Below, one piece after another: positions 50,091-57,672 of a DNA stretch of 64,000 bases. Both the position numbers and the translations under genes were made by a program. The stretch spans positions 1 through 64,000 of the forward strand of contig CAJTME010000007.1 in assembly GCA_910577315.1 (NCBI GenBank). Reading direction: 5' to 3'. How positions within the stretch are numbered: position 1 is the stretch's first letter; each line of letters begins with the position of its first letter. Source of the stretch: an uncultured Muribaculaceae bacterium. Its GTDB lineage: Bacteria > Bacteroidota > Bacteroidia > Bacteroidales > Muribaculaceae. Below the pieces are notes generated by a model, which was not told the DNA's origin, ran no database searches, and saw only the letters and a program-made list of their open reading frames with translations.

Positions 50091-50177
50091 TCCCTTCAGG
50101 TCACTTCGTTGGACGGATTAATTGCCCGCAGGGCTATTTTTTTAGGGAGTTGATGTGGAATTTTTGCGCAAATGTTG

Positions 50178-50185
50178 TAAATTTG
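50178..50185 (+). promoter_or_regulatory. -7 promoter element of the thioredoxin-like gene
   Basis: TAAATTTG lies 18 bases before the ATG at 50204, with a weak -33 (TGTG) at 50154-50157. Confidence 0.5.
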
Positions 50186-50203
50186 CATCAAAAAGAACCC
50201 TGT

Positions 50204-51097
50204 ATGAAGCGATTTTTCTTTGGCTTAGCTCTTATTATAGGCACGTCGCTCGGCATCAAGGCCGCCGACGGAGACTTTTTCCCATATCCCAAGCCCCCTG
50301 AGGAATTGACGAATTTGGCCGACCGCTGCGATTTTCTCGTAGGGCGTTTCTGGGCCGGAATGGATTTTAAGGGAGGCCTATCCAAGATGGATAAGTTCAG
50401 CTCAACTTTCAACGACTGGGTATCGTTCATGCCTTACGCCCATGCCGACACAGTCCATGCGGCCATTGACCGTATTCTGACACGGGTGAGCAAATCGGGT
50501 CCTCAGACCCTCGCCCTGGCCCGAATGGCCGAGGCATATACTTACAGCGACACGGCTGAGATTTTCAGTGAGGAAATATATTACCCCTTTGCCAAGGCGG
50601 CTGCCAACCACAAGAAGATTTCGGGAGCCGACAGGGCCCGTTTCCAAAGCCAAGTGCAAATCATGGACAACACACGTCAGGGTTCCGTTGTCGGGCACCT
50701 CGACTTTGTGACGCCACAGCAGGAAAAGAAAAGCCTTGACGATGTGCGCACCCAGATGGTTGTGATTCTTTTCAACGATCACGACTGCGACGACTGCGCC
50801 CTGGCCCGCGTGCGGCTCTCGGCCGATATAAACGCCACCGCCTTGATTCGCGCCGGCGTGCTGTCGGTGCTGTGCATCGAGCCTGGCGAGGCCTCGACCG
50901 AATGGCTCGCGGCGGCAGCCACCTACCCCTCCGACTGGATCATCGGCGCTTCGGAAAACGCCGATGAATATTTTGCCTTGCGCACATCGCCGTCAATATA
51001 CCTGCTTGACTCGCGTCATAAACTTCTCGCAAAAGACGTCACCATCGACGGCCTTCTCGCCGCCCTTGCCGCCCTTCGCCAAAACGCCGGCCTATGA
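50204..51097 (+). CDS. Exported thioredoxin-like protein with a DUF5106-type N-terminal domain
   Basis: The 297-residue protein has a signal peptide (about 1-18, GIKA), a helical N-terminal domain (about 25-165, with RFWAGMDF and FNDWVSFMPYAHAD) and a thioredoxin-like C-terminal domain with a CDDC motif (Cys195 and Cys198) in NDHDCDDCALAR. This layout matches the DUF5106 family of Bacteroidetes. It is probably periplasmic and may reduce or sense disulfides. It starts at the ATG at 50204 and overlaps mnmA by four bases. Confidence 0.78.
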   Translation: MKRFFFGLALIIGTSLGIKAADGDFFPYPKPPEELTNLADRCDFLVGRFWAGMDFKGGLSKMDKFSSTFNDWVSFMPYAHADTVHAAIDRILTRVSKSGPQTLALARMAEAYTYSDTAEIFSEEIYYPFAKAAANHKKISGADRARFQSQVQIMDNTRQGSVVGHLDFVTPQQEKKSLDDVRTQMVVILFNDHDCDDCALARVRLSADINATALIRAGVLSVLCIEPGEASTEWLAAAATYPSDWIIGASENADEYFALRTSPSIYLLDSRHKLLAKDVTIDGLLAALAALRQNAGL

Positions 51098-52179
51098 AAA
51101 TCGCAGCATTGATTTCGGGCGGAGTAGACTCAGCTGTCGCCGTCCACCGCCTTGTTGAACAGGGCCATGACGTGCACTTATTTTACATACGCATAGGCCG
51201 CGACGACGGCACCAACGACTGCTCGGCCGACGAAGATATTGAGATGTGCAGCCTCATCGCCGCCCGCTATGGTCTGCCTCTTGAGGTTGTCCCCCTTCAC
51301 GACGAATACTGGGAACATGTGATGCGTTACGCACTCGACACCGTCAGCCGTGGCCTGACGCCCAACCCAGACATGATGTGCAACCTCATCATCAAGTTCG
51401 GCTACTTCGAGGAACGCTGGGGACATGAATTCGACCTCACCGCCACCGGCCATTATGCCTCAACCGAAATTGACGCCGACGGCAACAAATGGCTGACCAC
51501 AGCTGTGGATCCCGTAAAGGATCAGACTGACTTTTTAGGACGCATCACCTACCCTCAGCTCAAACATGTGATCTTCCCTATCGGCGACCTGCCCAAAGCC
51601 GAGGTACGCGAAATCGCCAAGGCCACCCGCATGCCAAACGCCATGCGCAAGGACTCGCAAGGCATCTGCTTCCTCGGAAAAATAAACTACAACGACTTCA
51701 TCCGCCGCCACCTCGGAGAACGCCCCGGCCCTATCGTCGAGCTGGAGACAGGAAAAATACTCGGGCAGCACCGGGGCTTCTGGTTTCATACCATCGGCCA
51801 GCGGAAGGGCCTGGGTTTGAGCGGCGGCCCCTGGTATGTGGTCAAAAAGGATGTGGAAAACAACGTAATATACGTTTCGGGAGGATATGACACCGAAAAG
51901 CAATATGGACGTCACCTCCACATCGCCGAAACCCGCTTCATCACCCTCGACCCTTGGAAAGACCTCGACTGCGACAATGTGCCCATCTCTTTCAAGAACC
52001 GGCACATGCCTGAATTTATCCCCGGCACCCTGACACGGCTCGGCGCAGACGGCGAATATGTCATCTCGTCAGACCGTAAGGTCCAGGGCATCGCCCCAGG
52101 CCAGTTCGCGGTCATTTACGACAAGAACGCCCACCGCTGTCTCGGATCGGGTGTCATCACAGGACAAAACTTGAACTAA
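51094..52179 (+). CDS. mnmA: tRNA-uridine 2-sulfurtransferase MnmA
   Basis: The 361-residue protein has the ATP-pyrophosphatase loop SGGVDS (8-13), the catalytic Cys96 (NPDMMCNL) and Cys192 (SQGICFLG), and the C-terminal beta-barrel (HTIGQRKGLGLSG, VISSDRKVQGIAPGQ). It thiolates U34 of the Lys, Glu and Gln tRNAs. It starts with ATGA at the upstream stop. The length is standard. Confidence 0.95.
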   Translation: MKIAALISGGVDSAVAVHRLVEQGHDVHLFYIRIGRDDGTNDCSADEDIEMCSLIAARYGLPLEVVPLHDEYWEHVMRYALDTVSRGLTPNPDMMCNLIIKFGYFEERWGHEFDLTATGHYASTEIDADGNKWLTTAVDPVKDQTDFLGRITYPQLKHVIFPIGDLPKAEVREIAKATRMPNAMRKDSQGICFLGKINYNDFIRRHLGERPGPIVELETGKILGQHRGFWFHTIGQRKGLGLSGGPWYVVKKDVENNVIYVSGGYDTEKQYGRHLHIAETRFITLDPWKDLDCDNVPISFKNRHMPEFIPGTLTRLGADGEYVISSDRKVQGIAPGQFAVIYDKNAHRCLGSGVITGQNLN

Positions 52180-52181
52180 CT

Positions 52182-52772
52182 ATGGACGACCGCATAAAAC
52201 TGAAAGTACTCGGCCTATCATACAACCAGCTGCAATCCGGCGCATTCGCATTGCTGCTGGCGCAGGAAGATGGCCCCTACCGCATCCCGGTGGTCATTGG
52301 CGCCGCCGAGGCTCAGTCAATCGCCATCCGCCTCGAAAGCATCACACCGTCGCGCCCCCTCACCCACGACCTCTTCATGAGTTTCGCCCAGGCCTTCGGA
52401 GTGAGACTGCGCGAGGTATTCATATATAAGTTCGAGGATGGAATATTCTCGTCGGAACTCACCTTCGACGACGGCGAACGGCAGGTGGTGCTCGATGCCC
52501 GCACCTCCGACGCCATCGCAATAGCTCTTCGCTGCCGCGCCCCGATATGGACCACCCGCGCCATCCTTGAAGAAACAGGCTTCATCATTGAGGACGACCC
52601 GACGGCCGAACCGTCGGCCGAGCGGCAGCCGTCGCCAGAAGTGACAGCCGAACCCAATCCAGAAAACTTTGCGGTCGAAGAACTTGAAAAGCTGCTCGCC
52701 AAGCTTATAGACGACGAAGACTACGAGCAGGCAGCCCGAATCAGCGAAATCCTTAAACGAAAAAAACAATAA
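52182..52772 (+). CDS. Bifunctional nuclease (DUF151) family protein with a UVR motif
   Basis: The 196-residue protein has a DUF151 domain (about 1-135, with LLAQEDGPYRIPVVIGAAEAQSIA and DARTSDAIAIALR). An acidic Pro-rich linker leads to a C-terminal UvrB/UvrC-like motif (EELEKLLAKLIDDEDYEQAARISE-type helix pair). DUF151 proteins have DNase and RNase activity in the Arabidopsis BBD1-related family. UVR motifs bind partners in repair or stress proteins. It follows mnmA by two bases. Confidence 0.86.
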   Translation: MDDRIKLKVLGLSYNQLQSGAFALLLAQEDGPYRIPVVIGAAEAQSIAIRLESITPSRPLTHDLFMSFAQAFGVRLREVFIYKFEDGIFSSELTFDDGERQVVLDARTSDAIAIALRCRAPIWTTRAILEETGFIIEDDPTAEPSAERQPSPEVTAEPNPENFAVEELEKLLAKLIDDEDYEQAARISEILKRKKQ

Positions 52773-52774
52773 GA

Positions 52775-52850
52775 AATTCCGGACGTTGAAGTTACAGCTG
52801 GCACTACACGTCCAAAATTCACCATAAAGCGCCTGTCAACACCCGGAATT
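52775..52850 (+). repeat. Inverted repeat before the nucleoside transporter gene
   Basis: AATTCCGG (52775-52782) and CCGGAATT (52843-52850) are exact inverse complements in the 101-base gap between the nuclease and transporter genes. They could be a terminator, a regulator site or chance. Confidence 0.3.
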
Positions 52851-52873
52851 ACACAAACAACATTAAAAAATCC

Positions 52874-54226
52874 ATGAATACCCTGAAAATCCGTCTGTCA
52901 GCCCTCGGCTTCCTTGAATTTGCCGTATGGGGCTCTTACCTTGTCTCGCTCGGAATGTTTCTGGCCGGTGTCGGCCTCGGCGAGTACATCTTTTGGTTCT
53001 ACACTGTCCAGGGCCTTGTTTCTCTCGTCATGCCCGGGTTGATTGGCGTAATCGCCGACCGATTCATTCCGGCCCAGAAGATGATGAGCCTGTGTCATGT
53101 CCTGGCCGGCTCGTTCATGTTTGCCGCCGGATGGTATGCCATGAGCACCGGCGCTGACGTGCAGTTCGGCCCGCTCTTCACCCTCTACACCCTTTCGGTC
53201 GCCTTCTTCATGCCCACCATCGGCCTCAACAACTCGGTGGCGTTCAGCGCGCTTACCAAAGCCGGTATGGACACCGTCAAGGAATTCCCCCCCATCCGCG
53301 TGTTCGGCACGGTAGGCTTCATATTCGCAGAACTGTTCGTCAACTTCGTGCCGATCGACGGCCAGACAATCCAGCACACATTCTACCAGCTGTTCACCTG
53401 CGGCATATTCAGCTTTATCTTGGCCGTATATGCCCTGACCATGCCCGCATGCCCCGTGAACCGTGGCAAAAAAGGCTCGCTCGCCGATTCTCTCGGCCTC
53501 AGCGCCTTCAAACTGTTCAAGCGTAAGGAAATGGCCATATTCTTCATTTTCAGCATGCTACTTGGCGTATCCCTCCAGATTACCAATTCTTACGGTACCA
53601 CATACATTGAGCATTTCGGTAAAGTAGCGGAATACGCCCAGGATTTCTTCGCCGCCAATCCAACATTCCTCATCTCGATGTCGCAGGCCAGCGAGGCTCT
53701 CTGTATTCTTCTCATCCCCATGTGCCTGCGCCGATTCGGCATCAAGGGTGTCATGCTCATGGCAATGTTTGCGTGGGTGCTCCGCTTCGGATTCTTCGGC
53801 CTCGGCGACACCTCAACCTCGGGCGTATGGTTGCTGATGCTGTCATGTATCGTCTATGGCGTGGCCTTCGACTTCTTCAACGTGTCGGGTGGCCTTTTCG
53901 TCGACCAACAGACCTCGCCCGAGATGCGCTCGTCGGCCCAGGGTCTCTTCATGATTATGACCAATGGCGTCGGCGCTTCGGTGGGCACCTTCCTTGCCGG
54001 AACCCTTGTAATCAACAAAAATGTATATGCTCCCGGACTTTCGCCCGAGATGCAGCTCGACGGATGGCGCGAGTCCTGGTATATTTTCGCCGCGTATGCC
54101 CTTATCGTCGGCATCCTGTTCTTCTTCATTTTCAAGAACCCGACCGCACCTGCCGCTGACAAGAAAGAAGTGAAAGAAGAGGAAGACATCGCAACTGATG
54201 CCGGCGGCATGATTGAGAAAGCATGA
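52874..54226 (+). CDS. Nucleoside transporter of the NupG-type MFS family
   Basis: The 450-residue protein has twelve predicted membrane segments and begins with the NupG pattern KIRLSALGFLEFAVWGSYLVSLG. It carries the IGVIADRF and FPPIRVFGTVGFIFAEL segments and SGGLFVDQQTSPEMRSSAQGLF, the family hallmark in the C-terminal half. It should import nucleosides with protons. The acidic tail ends EKA. It lies 32 bases before rsmE. Confidence 0.9.
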   Translation: MNTLKIRLSALGFLEFAVWGSYLVSLGMFLAGVGLGEYIFWFYTVQGLVSLVMPGLIGVIADRFIPAQKMMSLCHVLAGSFMFAAGWYAMSTGADVQFGPLFTLYTLSVAFFMPTIGLNNSVAFSALTKAGMDTVKEFPPIRVFGTVGFIFAELFVNFVPIDGQTIQHTFYQLFTCGIFSFILAVYALTMPACPVNRGKKGSLADSLGLSAFKLFKRKEMAIFFIFSMLLGVSLQITNSYGTTYIEHFGKVAEYAQDFFAANPTFLISMSQASEALCILLIPMCLRRFGIKGVMLMAMFAWVLRFGFFGLGDTSTSGVWLLMLSCIVYGVAFDFFNVSGGLFVDQQTSPEMRSSAQGLFMIMTNGVGASVGTFLAGTLVINKNVYAPGLSPEMQLDGWRESWYIFAAYALIVGILFFFIFKNPTAPAADKKEVKEEEDIATDAGGMIEKA

Positions 54227-54258
54227 AACTCGAGGATAAATAAAATGATTTTGGCCAA

Positions 54259-54972
54259 ATGATACGATTCTATGCACCCGGGCTGCCGGATAATCTCACC
54301 CTTCCCGAGAGCGATTCCGCCCATTGCGTGCGTGTGCTCCGCATGCGTGAGGGCGACCTGCTTGAAGCTGTCGATGGCCGCGGCACCCTCTACCGCTGCC
54401 GCCTCTCGGGGGCACATCCCAAGCATGCCACGGTGGAGGTGGTCGAGGCGGTTGAGTTGCCGAAGGTATGGGACGGCTCAATAACCATTGCCATCGCTCC
54501 CACCAAGCACAACGACCGCATGGAATGGCTTGTCGAGAAACTCGTCGAGATAGGCATCGACCGCATCGTGCCCTTGCGCTGCCGCTATTCCGAGCGCAAG
54601 GATATCAATGTTGAGCGGCTCATGAAAATAGCCGTCTCGGCGATGAAACAGTCGTTGAAGGCCGTTTTGCCCGAAATCACTCCGATGACACCGTTCGGCG
54701 AGTTTATCGAGTCGTGCCGCGAAGGCCAGCGCTTCATAGCCTACTGTGACCCCGACATTCCCCGCCGCCTGCTCTCGCGCGAATACCGCCCCGGAGGTGA
54801 CACCACCATCCTCATCGGTCCTGAAGGCGATTTCTCAAAAGAGGAAATTTCCCGCGCCCTGGCCGACGGATGGATTCCCGTCACCCTGGGCGACAACCGC
54901 CTGCGCACTGAAACCGCCGCACTGGTCGCCTGCGACACCTGCCATATAATATCATCAACCCATACTTCATAA
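54259..54972 (+). CDS. rsmE: 16S rRNA m3U1498 methyltransferase RsmE
   Basis: The 237-residue SPOUT methyltransferase has the N-terminal PUA-like domain (DSAHCVRVLRMREGD) and the knotted SAM site (LIGPEGDFSKEE, TLGDNRLRTETAAL). It methylates U1498 of 16S rRNA. It is followed by kdsA after only five bases, so the two housekeeping genes are probably co-transcribed. Confidence 0.94.
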   Translation: MIRFYAPGLPDNLTLPESDSAHCVRVLRMREGDLLEAVDGRGTLYRCRLSGAHPKHATVEVVEAVELPKVWDGSITIAIAPTKHNDRMEWLVEKLVEIGIDRIVPLRCRYSERKDINVERLMKIAVSAMKQSLKAVLPEITPMTPFGEFIESCREGQRFIAYCDPDIPRRLLSREYRPGGDTTILIGPEGDFSKEEISRALADGWIPVTLGDNRLRTETAALVACDTCHIISSTHTS

Positions 54973-54977
54973 AAACA

Positions 54978-55778
54978 ATGCAGAATTTCTTTCTACTGGC
55001 CGGTCCGTGCGTGATTGAAGGTAGGCAGATGGCCCTCGACATCGCCGCTGAAATCGCGCCAGTATGCCGCCGCCTCGACATACCCTACACTTTCAAAGGC
55101 TCCTACCGCAAGGCCAACCGCTCGCGCCTCGACTCCTTCACCGGCATCGGTGACCTCGAGGCCCTGCGCATCCTTGCCGAGGTGCGCGACACTGTCGGCG
55201 TTCCTGTTGTGACCGACATTCACGATGCAGCCGAAGCCCGTATGGCCGCCGACTTCGTCGACGTGCTGCAGATTCCGGCGTTCCTCTGCCGGCAGACCGA
55301 CCTGCTCGTGGCCGCTGCCAAAACCGGCCGCGCCATAAACATCAAGAAAGGTCAGTTCCTCGCACCCGAATCAATGCACTTCGCCGTTGAGAAAGTCCGC
55401 GAGAGCGGTGGCCGTGAAGTGATGGTCACCGATCGCGGCACCACCTTCGGCTACAGCGACCTCATCGTCGATTTCCGCGGCATTCCCGAGATGCAACGCA
55501 CATGCCATTGTCCCGTGATAATGGACGTGACACATTCCCTGCAGCAGCCCAACACCGCCGGAGGAGTCACTGGTGGGCGCCCCGACATGATTGAGACGAT
55601 TGCCCGCGCTGCCATAGCCGTCGGCGCCGACGGTCTTTTCATCGAAACCCATCCCGAACCGTCCAAAGCCAAAAGCGACGGCGCCAACATGCTGCGCCTC
55701 GACCTTCTCGAGCCACTTCTCGAGCGTCTCACCGTCCTGCGCCAGGCCGTAAACGAAATATCCTCCCCCACCCGCTAA
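54978..55778 (+). CDS. kdsA: 3-deoxy-8-phosphooctulonate synthase
   Basis: The 266-residue barrel enzyme has the KdsA motifs LAGPCVIEG, FKGSYRKANRSR, TDIHDAAEA, RQTDLLVAAAKTG and VTDRGTTFGYSDL, with HPEPSKAKSDGANML near the end. It condenses arabinose 5-phosphate with phosphoenolpyruvate to form the LPS sugar precursor Kdo-8-phosphate. It ends just before a strong hairpin. Confidence 0.96.
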   Translation: MQNFFLLAGPCVIEGRQMALDIAAEIAPVCRRLDIPYTFKGSYRKANRSRLDSFTGIGDLEALRILAEVRDTVGVPVVTDIHDAAEARMAADFVDVLQIPAFLCRQTDLLVAAAKTGRAINIKKGQFLAPESMHFAVEKVRESGGREVMVTDRGTTFGYSDLIVDFRGIPEMQRTCHCPVIMDVTHSLQQPNTAGGVTGGRPDMIETIARAAIAVGADGLFIETHPEPSKAKSDGANMLRLDLLEPLLERLTVLRQAVNEISSPTR

Positions 55779-55797
55779 GCCAGGACCAGCACATAAC

Positions 55798-55857
55798 AAC
55801 GATTTTTACAAAGCGACGGATAAAACCTCTTTTAATCCCCGCTTCGTAAAAATCGTT
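55798..55857 (+). terminator. Terminator of rsmE-kdsA
   Basis: A 12-base A/T-rich stem (55798-55809 with 55846-55857) is extended by AAGC/GCTT, with T bases following. It starts 20 bases after the kdsA stop. Confidence 0.75.
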
Positions 55858-55945
55858 TTTCTCTATCTGGGCTGGCAGTTTCGCCACAAAATGAAAAAAA
55901 TATCGGCTGTCTTTTTACCAAAGCGGTTATTAAATCCCTCTAAAT

Positions 55946-55976
55946 TTTGAGAGGTGGGAGAAATGTCGTAATTTTG
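55946..55976 (+). promoter_or_regulatory. Promoter of the TPR gene
   Basis: TTTG (55946-55949), 19 bases, then TAATTTTG (55969-55976) match the Bacteroidetes consensus. The start codon follows at 56004. Confidence 0.75.
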
Positions 55977-56003
55977 TAGTCTGTTTTAGCAATTAATTTG
56001 AGA

Positions 56004-57605
56004 ATGAAAATATTACGTTCAGCTCTCCTGGCCGCGTCGATGGCCACTGTCTCTCTCGCTCCTTTCAAAGCCAATGCCGTTATCGACAATCCAGTGACCC
56101 GCGCGGTCATTGAGGTATATGACAAGGTCCTCAAAGCCAATCCTACCGACTACATGACGTGGTTCCGCCGCGCCAATGAATACTATCGCCACAATGAATA
56201 TGTCCGCGCGCTCGACGATGTGAACAACGCCCTGGCCTACGCCCCCGCCAGCGACACCGACCTGCGTTTCCAGGCCTACATGTTACGCGCTGGAATCTAT
56301 AACCAGACCAACAAGCCCGAACAGGCACTGGCCGACCTCAATTCGGCAATCGCCCTCGACGGAAGTTCGTATGCGGCCATCTACCAAAAAGCCAACACTG
56401 AGTTTGAACTCGGCAACTACGGCGCCGCCCGCGTCGACTACACAAGGCTGCAGCGCTTCAACAGCCGCAGCACTGAGGCGCTGCTGGGACTTGCCCGCTG
56501 TGCCGTGAAGGAAAACAACCTCACCGCCGCAACCGACTACCTCCAGCAAGCCGTTGACTTCGCGCCCAACGATCCGGAGATTTACGTGCGCCGCGCCACC
56601 GTGCGCCGCCTGATGGGCGACCACAACGGTGCGGTCGACGACCTCGTGCTCGCAATCAGCCTTAACTCCAAAGACCCCAAGGCCATAGAGTATCTCGTGG
56701 AATACGGCAACACCAATTATCCCGCCACGATAGCCGGACTCTCCAACGCCATACAGCTCGCCCCCCAGAACGGTCTTTACCGTTATCTGCGCGCTTCAAT
56801 CGCCCAGGCGCATTTCAACTACATTTCAGCCATTGACGATTTTCAGGAAATAATAGACCAACGCCTCTACAACTACCACGGCCTTTACGCGTCGATTGCC
56901 CGGTGTCTCTACGGTCTCGGCCGATATGAGGACGCCCTGGCGCAGGTAGACACGGCGTTGGGCAACGTCGACAATGTCGCCGACTATTACGTGCTGCGCT
57001 CACAGATTCTACGCGCCCTCGGTCGTCATGACGAAGCCATCGAGGCTGCCGCAAAGGGGCTGGCCGTGGATCCAAACTATGTGCCCGGACTTGTCGAGAT
57101 GGCGCTGAACTACATTGATAAAAAGGACTATAAACAGGCCGCCGGACTTCTCGGCGAAGCGTCTATGGCCGAGGCCAACGATCCTTCAATCTACCTGCTG
57201 CGCGCCTGGCTTCACAAAACCTATCTCAATCAGCCCAAGGCAGCCGAAGGTTTCAACGAACAGGCAATAGATGTCGAGGGCTACGGCGACACCAATGTTA
57301 AGTCGCTCCGCGGATTTGCCCTGCTCAACCTCGGCCGTACCGACGAGGCAAACCGATGGATGGAAGGAGTCCTCGCCCAGCCTGACAACGACGGCCTTGC
57401 AAACTACTACGCCACCTGCTTCTACACCCTGACCGATGACGACACCAAGGCCCTCGAATGTGCCGAACGCTCGCTTAAGGCAGGTTACAGCGACAACCAC
57501 AACTGGATGAACAACACCGACGGACAGATAAACGTCGGAGCCCTGCGCGATGACCTCCGCTTCCTCCAGCTCATGCAACGCTATAACTCGATTTTTGGAA
57601 AATAA
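56004..57605 (+). CDS. Exported tetratricopeptide-repeat protein
   Basis: The 533-residue protein has a signal peptide (1-25, FKANA) and about twelve TPR-like helix pairs across its length, such as YMTWFRRANEYYRHNEYVRALDDV and YYVLRSQILRALGRHDEAIEAA. TPR domains hold protein partners. No other domain is present. The ATG at 56004 is chosen over an earlier TTG. It is followed by the SNF2 helicase gene after 67 bases, but export makes a shared role unlikely. Confidence 0.87.
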   Translation: MKILRSALLAASMATVSLAPFKANAVIDNPVTRAVIEVYDKVLKANPTDYMTWFRRANEYYRHNEYVRALDDVNNALAYAPASDTDLRFQAYMLRAGIYNQTNKPEQALADLNSAIALDGSSYAAIYQKANTEFELGNYGAARVDYTRLQRFNSRSTEALLGLARCAVKENNLTAATDYLQQAVDFAPNDPEIYVRRATVRRLMGDHNGAVDDLVLAISLNSKDPKAIEYLVEYGNTNYPATIAGLSNAIQLAPQNGLYRYLRASIAQAHFNYISAIDDFQEIIDQRLYNYHGLYASIARCLYGLGRYEDALAQVDTALGNVDNVADYYVLRSQILRALGRHDEAIEAAAKGLAVDPNYVPGLVEMALNYIDKKDYKQAAGLLGEASMAEANDPSIYLLRAWLHKTYLNQPKAAEGFNEQAIDVEGYGDTNVKSLRGFALLNLGRTDEANRWMEGVLAQPDNDGLANYYATCFYTLTDDDTKALECAERSLKAGYSDNHNWMNNTDGQINVGALRDDLRFLQLMQRYNSIFGK

Positions 57606-57672
57606 GCCGGATCCGGCGGTTGCCTGAAAACAGCCGCCGGCCTTCCCGCTTCCCTCAAACCCAAAATTCCAC

